Assembly (NCBI RefSeq): GCF_009727155.1
Contig: NZ_WNWM01000002.1
Span: 3,782,001 to 3,846,000, forward strand
Direction: 5' to 3'
DNA: 64,000 bases
Source: Pseudoduganella dura
Lineage (GTDB): Bacteria; Pseudomonadota; Gammaproteobacteria; Burkholderiales; Burkholderiaceae_D
Positions 10,139 to 21,682 of this stretch are shown one piece after another (position 1 is the stretch's first letter; every line of letters begins with the position of its first letter). The notes under the pieces were generated by a model. That model was not told where the DNA came from. It did no database searches and was given only the letters and a program-made list of their open reading frames with translations. Position numbers and translations under genes: made by a program.

Positions 10139-10333
10139 CGGCGCGTGGCTTGACTTGGATCAAAGCAGCAAGCTGATCCACCGCTAATATGGATACCGGA
10201 CTCCCTGCCGTCGTCACGGTCTGCAAATTCCCGAACGTGCAGCGCAACAACGGGGCGGCGGTGAGAGTCCACCAGATTTTTCGTCAAAGGTGGCGGATGC
10301 TTTAAACCGTTATCCGACATCAGTGAGGCGCCT

Positions 10334-10375
10334 GGTGTCGGACACCGGGTTTCAGGTGTCGGACACCGGTTTTCC
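10334..10375. repeat. Two tandem 21-bp units with palindromic core GGTGTCGGACACC
   Basis: GGTGTCGGACACC at 10334-10346 and again at 10355-10367, each followed by GG and a T-rich tail, forming a near-perfect 21-base direct repeat. Each core is itself a palindrome. It lies between the convergent glycosyltransferase and HD-GYP genes, the usual place for REP-type elements. The rest of 10139-10414 shows no gene. Confidence 0.7.
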
Positions 10376-10414
10376 GCCGCGTCTCTGCTCCCTGCGCCAG
10401 CCCGCCGCCCCAGT

Positions 10415-11421
10415 TCAGGCAGCCTGTGCCAGCGGTGTTTCCGCCCACTTTTCCTTGATCGCGCAGATGGCCGGCAGCAGGCCCACGAACAGGTCCACCA
10501 GGTGCGGATCGAAGTGCGCGCCACGCTGCTTCTGCAACAATTCCACCGCATCCTCCACCGTCCAGGCCTTCTTGTACGGGCGCTCCGACGTCAGCGCGTC
10601 GAACACGTCGGCGATCGCGCAGATACGGCCCTCGACCGGAATCGCCGCGCCCGCCAGGCCGGCCGGGTAGCCGCTGCCATCCCATTTCTCGTGATGCGAC
10701 AGCGCGATATTGCGGGCCAGCTTCAGCATGCCATGCGGGTGCTCGCCGATGATGTCGGCACCGATCGTGGCGTGCGATTTCATGATTTCCCATTCGTCCG
10801 GATCGAGCGGGCCGGGCTTTTGCAGGATGCGGTCCGGTATGCCGATCTTGCCCACGTCGTGCATCGGCGCGGCGTGCAGCAGGTCGTCCGCCTCGGCCTC
10901 GCTCATACCGGCCGCCAGGCCCAGCAGCCGCGCGTAGTGGCTCATCCGGATCACGTGCATGCCGGTCTCGTTGTCCTTGTACTCGGAGGCCAGGCCGAGC
11001 CGCTGCACGATCTCCAGGCGGCTATCCTTCAGTTCGTCCATCCGCACCAGCGACAGGTGGGTGCGCACGCGCGCCCGCACGACCGGCGCGCTGACCGGCT
11101 TGGTGATGTAGTCGACGCCACCGGCGTCGAAACCGCGCACCTCGTCGTCGCTGTCGGACAGCGCCGTCACGAAGATCACCGGAATGCCCGCCGTGGCCGG
11201 ATCGGCCTTCAGCGCGCGGCACGCTTCATGGCCGGTCATGCCCGGCATCATCACGTCGAGCAGGATCAGGTTGGGCTGTTCCTGGCGCGCCAGTTCCAGC
11301 GCGCGCGCGCCATCCTTGGCGAACAGCAGCCGGTATTGGTCCTGCAGGATCTGGCGCAGCAGTTGCAGGTTGCTGGCCTCGTCGTCCACCGCGAGGATCA
11401 GCGGCAGGTGGGAGTTCGGTT

Positions 11422-11425
<4 letters not shown>
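10415..11425 (-). CDS. Response regulator with HD-GYP output domain (c-di-GMP phosphodiesterase)
   Basis: A two-domain protein of 336 residues. The N-terminal receiver (LILAVDDEASN, phospho-acceptor in LILLDVMMPGMTG, lysine in YITKPV) is joined to an HD-GYP domain. That domain has the metal site HDVGKIGIPD near residue 190 and HHEKWDGSGYPAGL near residue 250. HD-GYP enzymes hydrolyse cyclic di-GMP to GMP or pGpG. The ATG overlaps the stop of the upstream hybrid kinase gene (ATGA), so the pair is coupled, and phosphoryl groups from the kinase's Hpt domain likely reach this receiver. The larger open frame reading into the kinase gene is an artefact; MKPNSHLPLI is the natural receiver start. Confidence 0.93.
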
Positions 11426-14817
<3,392 letters not shown>

Positions 14818-14847
14818 GGCGGCGGAAAAGCGGGGGAATTGCTTCAC

Positions 14848-15196
14848 AGTACCACATTTTCCGTATGGAAATTAAGGGCTTACATGGAATCCACGGCCTT
14901 CCAGGGAGGCGTTTTCCGCGGTCCCGTTGTTGGCTCGCGACACGATTGTCTTCGTTGTATCGGCGTGGATATCTTATTGTTACCTGTTCGATCGGCGGGC
15001 TGTCGATCCGGAGGGTACGGCGCACCGGCGCGCCTGCATGTGGCGGCTTCCGGTACCGGTGGCGGCAGGGCAGGGTAGCCGGGGTGCCGAATGCCGCGCA
15101 CGGCACGGAAAACGGGCCGCGGCGCGCGCCGGCAAGGCGGCCGGGCCAGCACTGCCAAACTCGTCAGATCGGTGAGCGGAAGGCTGGGTTTTTTTC
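14848..15196. other. Intergenic region with no recognisable gene
   Basis: Divergent region between the MHYT kinase and the sugar-acid transporter. Short open frames here have no ribosome binding sites or conserved patterns. The only supported content is the promoter/operator at its right edge. Confidence 0.5.
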
Positions 15197-15225
15197 TTGC
15201 TTAACGACCTGTTAGGTTGTACGAT
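15197..15225 (+). promoter_or_regulatory. Promoter of the sugar-acid transporter operon
   Basis: TTGCTT (15197-15202), a 17-base spacer and TACGAT (15220-15225). The same TTGCTY-N17-TACGAT arrangement occurs, reversed, in front of kdgD. The -10 box is inside the GntR-type operator at 15217-15234. Confidence 0.65.
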
Positions 15226-15234
15226 GACATACAA
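15217..15234. promoter_or_regulatory. GntR/FadR-type operator (site A)
   Basis: TTGTACGATGACATACAA, an imperfect palindrome with TTGTA/TACAA arms. It matches the reverse complement of the site in front of kdgD at 17 of 18 bases and covers the -10 box, an arrangement expected for repression. The likely binder is the FadR-type regulator encoded at 24494-25228. Confidence 0.75.
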
Positions 15235-15316
15235 CTATGGCCCTCGCGCCTGGTGCTGCTGCTGATCTCGCTGGAGACCGAGAGAGATCAAACGATAACC
15301 AACACAAGTGATCCCT

Positions 15317-16717
15317 ATGAAGCTGAACGAGCCCGTAAGCCAGCAAGGCACCGGCCAGCGCGCCGTCGCACCCGCCGGAAAATACCGGTGGACCATCTGC
15401 GCGCTGCTGTTCTTTGCCACCACCGTCAACTATCTCGACCGCCAGGTGCTCTCGCTGCTGGCGCCGCAGCTCTCGAAGGAATTCAACTGGTCCAATTCGG
15501 ACTACGCCAACATCACCGCCGCGTTCCAGTTCGTCTACGCGCTGTCGATGGTATTCGCCGGTCCGATCGTCGACCGCCTCGGCACCAAGAAAGCCTACCT
15601 GTGGGCGATCGCCATCTGGTCCGGCGGTGCGATCCTGCATGCCTACGCGGTACCGATGGGTAACGCGGTCGGCAGCGCGATGGGCGCGCTGGGCATGGTG
15701 GCCGCGCCGGCTTCCATCATCGGCTTCATCCTGTCGCGCGCCGTGCTGGCCGTGGGCGAAGCCGGCAACTTCCCGGCCGCGATCAAGGCCACCGCCGAAT
15801 TCTTCCCGAAGAAGGAGCGCGCGTTCGCCACCGGCATCTTCAACTCCGGCGCCAACGTGGGTGCGATCCTGGCGCCGCTGACGGTGCCGCTGATCGCCAT
15901 CCACTGGGGCTGGCAGGCCGCGTTCATCGCGATCGGCGCCATCGGCTTCATCTGGATGGCCTTCTGGCTGGTGATGTTCGACTCGCCGGAAAAGAAACTG
16001 TCGGCCGCGGAACTGGCCTACGTGCGCAGCGATTCCAGCGCCGCATCAACCGCAGCGTCCGGCACGGGCGCCAAGGTGCCATGGACCAAGCTTCTGACCT
16101 ACCGCCAGACCTGGGCGTTCGCCGGCGGCAAGTTCCTGACGGACGGCATCTGGTGGTTCTTCCTGTTCTGGCTGCCGAAATACCTGTCTTCCGAATACCA
16201 GATGGGCCCGGCGGACATCGTGCTGCCGCTGGCCGTGCTGTACAGCATGACGATGTTCGGCAGTATCGGCGGCGGCTACTTCCCCGCCTACTTCATGAAC
16301 CGCGGCATGTCGCCATACGACGGCCGGATGAAGGCCATGCTGGTGATCGCGCTGTTCCCGCTGGTGGTGCTGGCTGCACAGCCGCTGGGCTCGATCAGCT
16401 TCTGGGTGCCCGTCATCCTGATCGGCATCGGCGCCTCGGCGCACCAGGCCTGGTCGGCCAACCTGTTCACCACCGTGTCCGACATGTTCCCGCAGCGTTC
16501 CGTCGCCTCGGTGGTGGGCATCGGCGGCATGGCCGGTGGCCTCGGCGGGGTGTTCATGTCGAAGCTGGGCGGCTGGCTGTTCGACTACTACGGCGCACTG
16601 GGCAGCCTGTCCACGGGCTACATGATCATGTTCACGATCTGCGCCGTATCCTACCTGATCGCCTGGTTCCTGATGAAGGCCCTGGTGCCGCGCCACAAGG
16701 AAATCACGGACCTGTGA
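15317..16717 (+). CDS. MFS transporter, ACS family (hexuronate/aldarate type)
   Basis: A 12-helix inner-membrane symporter (466 aa from ATG 15317; a GTG at 15308 is the alternative). The opening KYRWTICALLFFATTVNYLDRQVLS is the hallmark of the anion:cation symporter family that includes ExuT and the glucarate/galactarate carriers. GPIVDRLGTKK is the loop 2-3 motif, and ILSRAVLAVGEAGNFPAAIK is the family helix-4 signature. The promoter carries the same operator as the kdgD operon, which encodes enzymes downstream of uronate oxidation, so a hexuronate or aldarate is the probable substrate. The stop overlaps the GTG start of the epimerase gene, giving a coupled two-gene operon. Confidence 0.88.
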   Translation: MKLNEPVSQQGTGQRAVAPAGKYRWTICALLFFATTVNYLDRQVLSLLAPQLSKEFNWSNSDYANITAAFQFVYALSMVFAGPIVDRLGTKKAYLWAIAIWSGGAILHAYAVPMGNAVGSAMGALGMVAAPASIIGFILSRAVLAVGEAGNFPAAIKATAEFFPKKERAFATGIFNSGANVGAILAPLTVPLIAIHWGWQAAFIAIGAIGFIWMAFWLVMFDSPEKKLSAAELAYVRSDSSAASTAASGTGAKVPWTKLLTYRQTWAFAGGKFLTDGIWWFFLFWLPKYLSSEYQMGPADIVLPLAVLYSMTMFGSIGGGYFPAYFMNRGMSPYDGRMKAMLVIALFPLVVLAAQPLGSISFWVPVILIGIGASAHQAWSANLFTTVSDMFPQRSVASVVGIGGMAGGLGGVFMSKLGGWLFDYYGALGSLSTGYMIMFTICAVSYLIAWFLMKALVPRHKEITDL

Positions 16718-17889
16718 TCCGTCCATCCATCACAACGGCCGCGCTGGCGCTGGTTCTCGCCGGCGCCGCTGCCGACGGGGGCTGCACCGGCATGGCTGTG
16801 CAGCCTTTCGGCGTGCTGGCGACAGGGCAGGCCATCGAGAAGGTCACGCTGACGAACGACCGCGGCATGACGCTTTCCTATATCGACTACGGCGCCACGA
16901 TCACCGGCGCCACGGTTGCCGACCGGAACGGCCGGCGCACCAACGTGATCCTCGACCAGCCCGATCTCGCCACCTACGAGCGCTCGAAAACCAAGCATGC
17001 TGCGGTGATCGGCCGCTACGCCGGCCGCATCGGCAACGCGCGCTACACGCTCGACGGCAAGACCGTGGAACTGATTCCCAATGCCCGCGGCATGACCATC
17101 CACGGCGGACCGGACGGGTATGAAAAACGGGTGTGGAAACGCCGCGATTTCGCCGACAAGGCATCGCTCGGTTCCGTCTACACGCTGGTCAGTCCGGATG
17201 GCGACCAGCGCTTTCCCGGCACGCTGACGATCGAGGTCACGTACCGCCTGCAGCGCGCGCGCGACGAATTCGCGATCGAGTACGCGGTCCGCACGGATGC
17301 GCCCACGGTCGTCAACCTCACCAACCACGGTTACTTCAACCTGGCCGGCGCCGGCAGCGGCGGGCTGGCTTCGCATCGCTTCTGCATCGCCGCCGAACGC
17401 TATGCCGTGACGGACGACCAGCGCCTGCCGAGCGGGGAACTGGCGCCGGTGGCCGGCACGCCGCTCGACCTGCGGCGCCCCACCGATATCGCGCCGCTGC
17501 TGGCAAAGCCGGAAGGCACGCTGGCGCCGCCGCAAGGCTTCGATCACAGCTATGTGTTCGGCCAGCCGGCCGGGCAGACTGCCCGCGTGGCCGTGATCGA
17601 CGACACGGCCAGCGGCCGCCGCATGGAAGTGTTCACCAGCGAGCCGTCGGCGCAGTTCTATACCGGCAACGGCTTCAACGGCACCGAGCGGGGCAGCAGC
17701 GGCCGGCCGTATCAAAAGCACGACGGTTTCGCGTTCGAGACGCAGCACCTGCCGGACAGCCCGAACCAGCCGTCGTTCCCGACCACGGCCCTGTATCCGG
17801 GGCAGGTCCTGAAATCGGTGACGACGTTCCGCTTCTCCACCGTGGCGAAGAATGCCGCGCCCGGGGCGTGCATGGCCGGCGTCAGGTAA
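16714..17889 (+). CDS. Exported aldose 1-epimerase (mutarotase)
   Basis: Interconverts alpha and beta anomers of free sugars. The 391-residue protein starts at a GTG overlapping the transporter stop (GTGA). The N-terminus is a signal peptide (TTAALALVLAGAAADGG), so it likely acts in the periplasm before uptake. Galactose-mutarotase fold motifs are visible: YGATITGATV near residue 55, GRYAGRIGNARYTLDG near 95, HGGPDGYEKRVW near 130, VNLTNHGYFNLAG near 200 (catalytic His), PQGFDHSYVF near 275 and an FAFETQHLPDSPNQP stretch near 345 with the catalytic Glu. Coupling to a hexuronate-type carrier suggests it supplies the right anomer to the transporter or dehydrogenase; this is inference. Confidence 0.9.
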   Translation: MIRPSITTAALALVLAGAAADGGCTGMAVQPFGVLATGQAIEKVTLTNDRGMTLSYIDYGATITGATVADRNGRRTNVILDQPDLATYERSKTKHAAVIGRYAGRIGNARYTLDGKTVELIPNARGMTIHGGPDGYEKRVWKRRDFADKASLGSVYTLVSPDGDQRFPGTLTIEVTYRLQRARDEFAIEYAVRTDAPTVVNLTNHGYFNLAGAGSGGLASHRFCIAAERYAVTDDQRLPSGELAPVAGTPLDLRRPTDIAPLLAKPEGTLAPPQGFDHSYVFGQPAGQTARVAVIDDTASGRRMEVFTSEPSAQFYTGNGFNGTERGSSGRPYQKHDGFAFETQHLPDSPNQPSFPTTALYPGQVLKSVTTFRFSTVAKNAAPGACMAGVR

Positions 17890-17912
17890 GGGAGCGGAAT
17901 TGCCGCACCGGG

Positions 17913-17938
17913 ATCGCCGCACCGCGGCGATTTTTTTT
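17913..17938 (+). terminator. Rho-independent terminator after the epimerase gene
   Basis: An eight-base-pair stem (ATCGCCGC / GCGGCGAT) with an ACC loop and a run of eight T, 24 bases after the stop codon. It separates the transporter-epimerase operon from the LacI gene. Confidence 0.92.
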
Positions 17939-17948
17939 GTAAAGTTGG

Positions 17949-17962
17949 GTTAAACGTTTTAC
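17949..17962. promoter_or_regulatory. LacI-family operator
   Basis: GTTAAACGTTTTAC, a near-perfect even palindrome with the central CG typical of LacI-family sites. It lies 73 bases before the LacI-type gene and just after the preceding terminator, so autoregulation is likely. Confidence 0.65.
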
Positions 17963-18034
17963 GTCACTTCTCCCGGCAATTGCGTTCCGACTGGCTGCCG
18001 GGTAAGATCGCCGGCACGCCTGGCCGATCCCATC

Positions 18035-19027
18035 ATGAAAAAACCCGTTCCCACCATTCGCGATGTGGCCGCCGCCGCCGGCGTCTCGACCGCCACCATT
18101 TCCAAGTTCATCAACGGTACGCAGCGCTTTTCGCCGGCCGTCGAAGCCCGCATCACGGAAGTGATCGGCCAGATGGGCTACCGTTCGAACCCGCTGGCGC
18201 AGTCGATGATCACGGGGAAGACGAAGACCGTCGGCCTGTCGGTGCTGGACATCGCGAATCCTCATTTCACCAGCATCGTCAAGGGCGCCAACCGGGTGGC
18301 GCAGGCACACGGCTACACGGTGCTGCTGGTCGATACGGAGGAAAACCCGGATCGCGAGCGGGCGCTGCTGGAGGCGCTGTCGCGCCGCGTCGATGGCCTG
18401 ATCATCTTCTCGCGGATGCCCGATGCGGAACTGGAATGGCTGGCCGGGCTCGACAAGCCCCTGGTCTTCTTCGGCCGCCTGCCGCACCTGACGCTGCCGA
18501 CCGTGGCGAGCGACGACCACCGCGGCGCCTACATGATGACGCGCCACCTCGTCACGCTGGGTCATAAACGCTTTGCCTACATGGGCTTTTCCCGGTCGCG
18601 GCGCGACGAGGAGCGGATGGGCGGCGTCAAGGAATGCCTGGCCGCGCACGGGTTGCCGCTGGCCGTGTACGACGCCGCGGCCCCATCCGCGCAGGAAGGG
18701 GAGCGGCTCTGCCCGTCGATGATGCTGGGCGCCGGGCATCCGGATGCGCTGGTCTGCTACAACGACCTGATGGCGCTGGGCTTCATGAAGGCCGCGCAGA
18801 CGCTAGGCTTTCGCATTCCCGCCGATATCTCGGTGGCCGGCGTCGACAACATCCTGTATGGCAATTACACCTCGCCGCCGCTGACCACGGTCGACCTGCA
18901 CAGCGAGCGGATGGGCGTGGCGGCGATGGAAAAGCTGCTCGATTCGATCGACGGCAAGCCCACCGAGCCGTTCACGCTGATCGAGCCGCAACTGATCCTG
19001 CGCGGCTCCACCGCCAGCCGGAACTGA
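18035..19027 (+). CDS. LacI-family transcriptional regulator
   Basis: A 330-residue repressor. The N-terminal helix-turn-helix TIRDVAAAAGVSTATISKFI is followed by the hinge region YRSNPLAQSMITGKTKTVGL. A periplasmic-binding-protein-like effector domain fills residues 62-330 (PDALVCYNDLMALGFMKAA near 230, ISVAGVDNI near 265). It normally binds a sugar or sugar acid. It sits between the transporter-epimerase operon and the tautomerase gene, behind a strong terminator and a LacI-type palindrome. It likely regulates itself and possibly sugar genes elsewhere. The transporter and kdgD promoters carry a different (GntR-type) operator, so they are probably not its main targets. Confidence 0.92.
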   Translation: MKKPVPTIRDVAAAAGVSTATISKFINGTQRFSPAVEARITEVIGQMGYRSNPLAQSMITGKTKTVGLSVLDIANPHFTSIVKGANRVAQAHGYTVLLVDTEENPDRERALLEALSRRVDGLIIFSRMPDAELEWLAGLDKPLVFFGRLPHLTLPTVASDDHRGAYMMTRHLVTLGHKRFAYMGFSRSRRDEERMGGVKECLAAHGLPLAVYDAAAPSAQEGERLCPSMMLGAGHPDALVCYNDLMALGFMKAAQTLGFRIPADISVAGVDNILYGNYTSPPLTTVDLHSERMGVAAMEKLLDSIDGKPTEPFTLIEPQLILRGSTASRN

Positions 19028-19101
19028 GTTCTGCGCGGCAGGCGGGCATGGCAAGACTTTGGTAAGCTGTACTACCACTCCGTCCAAAGAAAATTTTCCG
19101 C

Positions 19102-19485
19102 ATGCCCCACTTGAGAATCGAATATACCGGCAACCTCGACGGCCACGTCGACATGCAAGCCCTGTGCAATGTCCTGTGCCGCACGCTCACGCAATTCCAG
19201 GACGACACCGGCAACTCGGTCTTCCCGTTGACCGGCACCCGCGTGCTGGCCTATCCGGCACCGTATGCCGCGGTGGCCGACAGCGCCGACGACCGCGCCT
19301 TCCTCTACCTGCTGCTTCGCATCGCGCCCGGCCGCCCGCAACCGTTGCTGGACGCCGTCGGCAAGGCGCTGCTGGCCCAGGTCGACTGCGCGCTGGCACC
19401 CGTCACCGCGCTGCGCTCGATCCGCGCCACCCTGCAGTTCGACGAGGGCCGGCCCGTGTATGAAGGAAAGTGGGCGTCGGCCTGA
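19102..19485 (+). CDS. 5-carboxymethyl-2-hydroxymuconate isomerase-like tautomerase
   Basis: A small protein (127 aa) of the tautomerase superfamily, CHMI branch. MPHLRIEYTGNLDG has the catalytic Pro-1 exposed after Met removal, with the conserved R/EY pattern. Later LLLRIAPGR near residue 73 and the terminal SIRATLQFDEGRPVYEGKW match the CHMI layout. In homoprotocatechuate degradation CHMI (HpaF) shifts a double bond, but no other genes of that pathway are present. The true substrate may therefore differ. It lies 74 bases after the LacI gene and converges on the PEP-CTERM gene. No strong ribosome binding site is visible. Confidence 0.75.
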   Translation: MPHLRIEYTGNLDGHVDMQALCNVLCRTLTQFQDDTGNSVFPLTGTRVLAYPAPYAAVADSADDRAFLYLLLRIAPGRPQPLLDAVGKALLAQVDCALAPVTALRSIRATLQFDEGRPVYEGKWASA

Positions 19486-19500
19486 CGGCCCGGCATCGCC

Positions 19501-20043
19501 TCAGGCGCGGCGGCGGCGGGCAAATGCCAGCATGCCCACCAGCCCGGCGGCCAGCATGCCGTACTGTGCCGGTTCGGGCACTGGTGCCGGCGCATCGGCA
19601 GGCAACACCCAGGTCTTGGTGTCATCGGTCCAGCGCCATGTGGAACCGCCCGACCCATAGCTTGAATAATATTGGCCGGCAACGACCTCCTCGCCCCACG
19701 GGAACATATCGTCATGCACCCGGAATATGCCAGCGAAAGCCGGGTCGCTGCCTGGCGTATAGGAGAAACTGGTCAGGTAATTCGACACGATAGGGCTGCC
19801 GCTGCCGCCACCTTGGACATAGGAAATATACCCCATCGAGAAGCGCACCAGTTCGTCTTGCGAGAATGTGCCATCCTGGTTGAGGTCATCCACACTGAAA
19901 TAGGCCGTGAACCTTTTCCATGGTACGAATGTCTGTGTTGTCGAGCTTTGAAAGCCCTGGTAAATGACCTTCAGTTCCTGTACTTCGGCTTGCGCCAGCG
20001 AGCATGTGGCAAGAACGCCGATGGCGACCAGTTTTTTGAGCAT
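19501..20043 (-). CDS. PEP-CTERM sorting-domain protein with an EF-hand-like loop
   Basis: An exported 180-residue protein. Residues 1-19 are a signal peptide (MLKKLVAIGVLATCSLAQAE). The C-terminus is a textbook PEP-CTERM signal: PVPEPAQYGMLAAG, a hydrophobic helix, then ARRRRA. In the known system this is processed by the EpsH/XrtA exosortase and linked to exopolysaccharide production. The middle contains DLNQDGTFSQDE near residue 54, which fits an EF-hand calcium loop. The middle domain is otherwise unrecognised. The gene stands alone, converges on the tautomerase gene, and is preceded by about 700 bases without genes. No exosortase is in the window. Confidence 0.88.
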   Translation of the reverse strand: MLKKLVAIGVLATCSLAQAEVQELKVIYQGFQSSTTQTFVPWKRFTAYFSVDDLNQDGTFSQDELVRFSMGYISYVQGGGSGSPIVSNYLTSFSYTPGSDPAFAGIFRVHDDMFPWGEEVVAGQYYSSYGSGGSTWRWTDDTKTWVLPADAPAPVPEPAQYGMLAAGLVGMLAFARRRRA

Positions 20044-20725
20044 GGATATTCCCCGATAAGTTGTTGAGGTAGACTGCGCGACGAGATTAGCATGCGATTA
20101 TTTTAATTTCAATATTCGCATGTATCGTATTTCCCTTTGCGAATGATGCGGCAGTCCGGCTTTCATATTGATATAATGTATCGGTGGGATTGCCAGCGAG
20201 ATATTGATTTTTCAATCTTATTCAATATTGCTTTGCACGATAGGGCTATCAAATCGCCAGCTGAAAGATTTGGATGCGACGGGGCAGCTTGATAATAATT
20301 TTTAAAGCCTGTTCAATATCGTTTTTACGATAAACGATTGATTCGCTAGTTAATTGCGAGCGATATCACGGGCAGCAGCATTCACGGCAAGCAGCGCGCG
20401 CAGAGTCTTGGCCACATTGATATCGCATGATGACCTGTCGCAATACCGAGACCGGCAAAACGGTAAGATCACTGTTTTAAGGCGAATCGCTAACGCGTAG
20501 CAACTTTACTGTAGAAAAAGATGAATCGCATCGTGGAGACCGGGTTTTCCCGGCGGTGCCCTGGCGGCGTATGCGGAGCGATACAAGTGGAGCGGCTACA
20601 AGATTTTTGCCATCATATTCCTGCGGTTCTTCTTGCCGATGGCGCTTCCCAGGGCCGCACTGAAGCTCATCATGGTGACAACTGCAAGCGCCGGGCAATC
20701 CCGGCATTTCGATGCCCGGGCAGCC
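20044..20725. other. Long intergenic region, partly AT-rich, no gene seen
   Basis: Bases about 20090-20350 are clearly more AT-rich than the neighbourhood, with several TTCAATAT-type words and an inverted repeat at 20318-20338 (ATCGTTT / AAACGAT). No convincing coding frame, tRNA or known RNA fold was found. The part up to about 20150 presumably holds the promoter of the leftward PEP-CTERM gene. Confidence 0.5.
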
Positions 20726-20770
20726 ACAAAAACAGAAAGGCCCGTGTCCAATCCATGGACGCGGGCCTTT
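20726..20770 (-). terminator. Terminator of the lactonase-dehydrogenase-kdgD operon
   Basis: A 14-base stem with two internal mismatches at most (AAAGGCCCGTGTCC / GGACGCGGGCCTTT, loop of seven). On the minus strand it is followed by CTGTTTTTG. It starts 28 bases beyond the lactonase stop codon. Confidence 0.8.
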
Positions 20771-20797
20771 CCTTTGCAACAGGTAAAACGAATTACA

Positions 20798-21682
20798 TCA
20801 GAACGCGCAAGAAGCGTCCGCCAGCCCCTGCACACCCGGGTTCAGCAAGATGACACTGCCACCCCATTCGGCATCTTCCGGCTTGCCGGAAACGATCGAG
20901 GTAACGATCATCGTGCGCAGATCCGGCCCGCCGAACGTGCACATCGACGGTTTCGCGAACGGCACGTCGATGCGGCGGTCCAGCTTGCCCTGCGGCGTGA
21001 AGCGGAGCAGGGCGCCGGCGTCGTTGGCGCAGATCCAGTAACAGCCATCGGCGTCGACCACGGCGCCGTCGGGACGGCCCACGTGATCGGCCAGGTTCGC
21101 GAACACCCGGCGGTTCGACGGAGTACCCGTGGCGGTGTCGTAGTCGAAGGCCCACACCAGGCGGCTCTTCGGATGCGAATCGGACAGGTACATCGTCTTG
21201 CCATCGGGCGACCACGACAGGCCGTTCTGCGTCAGCAGGCCGGACACCACCGGTTGCGACAGGCCGTTGCCATCGTAGCGGTACAGCTGCCCGATGTCCT
21301 TCGCGGCAGCCATGTCCATGAACATGGTGCCGCTCCAGAAGCGGCCCTGGCGGTCGGTGCGGCCATCGTTGAAGCGCATGCCGGGTCCGAGATCGGCCGG
21401 CTTGCCCAGCAGCGTGGTGGCCACCGTGCCATTGTCGAACAGGTCGACATCGTACATCCCCGTTTCCATGCCGGCGACCAGCCCGCCGCGGGCACGGGGT
21501 GCCACGCAGCCGGCCATCTCCGGCAGGTCCCACGAACGCGCCTTGCCGGCGGCAGCGAGCCGCCAGACGCGTTTCGCGGGAATGTCGACCCAGTACCACG
21601 CCCGGGCGGCGGCATCCCACGCCGGGCTTTCGCCCGTCGCGCAATGCACGCCGTCGATACGCTCGATCGACGGGTTCGCCAT
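20798..21682 (-). CDS. SMP-30/gluconolactonase family sugar lactonase
   Basis: A six-bladed beta-propeller lactonase (294 aa) that hydrolyses sugar-acid lactones, using a single divalent metal. Conserved blocks are visible: GESPAWD with the metal-binding Glu near residue 18, MRFNDGRTDRQGRFWSGTM near 102 with the substrate-binding Asn, NGLSWSPDGKTMY near 153, and GRPDGAVVDADGCYW near 203 with the catalytic Asp. The start overlaps the stop of the dehydrogenase gene (TAATG), so it is the last gene of the kdgD operon. In the oxidative hexuronate route the lactone made by uronate dehydrogenase is opened by such an enzyme. No uronate dehydrogenase or aldarate dehydratase is in the window. Confidence 0.9.
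   Translation of the reverse strand: MANPSIERIDGVHCATGESPAWDAAARAWYWVDIPAKRVWRLAAAGKARSWDLPEMAGCVAPRARGGLVAGMETGMYDVDLFDNGTVATTLLGKPADLGPGMRFNDGRTDRQGRFWSGTMFMDMAAAKDIGQLYRYDGNGLSQPVVSGLLTQNGLSWSPDGKTMYLSDSHPKSRLVWAFDYDTATGTPSNRRVFANLADHVGRPDGAVVDADGCYWICANDAGALLRFTPQGKLDRRIDVPFAKPSMCTFGGPDLRTMIVTSIVSGKPEDAEWGGSVILLNPGVQGLADASCAF

Noticed and set aside
10334..10375. Considered as a CRISPR fragment
   Set aside because: Only two contiguous units with no spacer between them; the core is a short palindrome.
16784..16791. Lipobox in the epimerase signal peptide (GGC)
   Set aside because: The residues before Cys (ADGG) do not fit the L-[AS]-[GA]-C pattern, so an ordinary signal peptide is preferred.
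20521..20853. 110-codon frame left of the lactonase gene
   Set aside because: Overlaps the operon terminator and runs into the lactonase gene antisense; no hydrophobic or conserved pattern.
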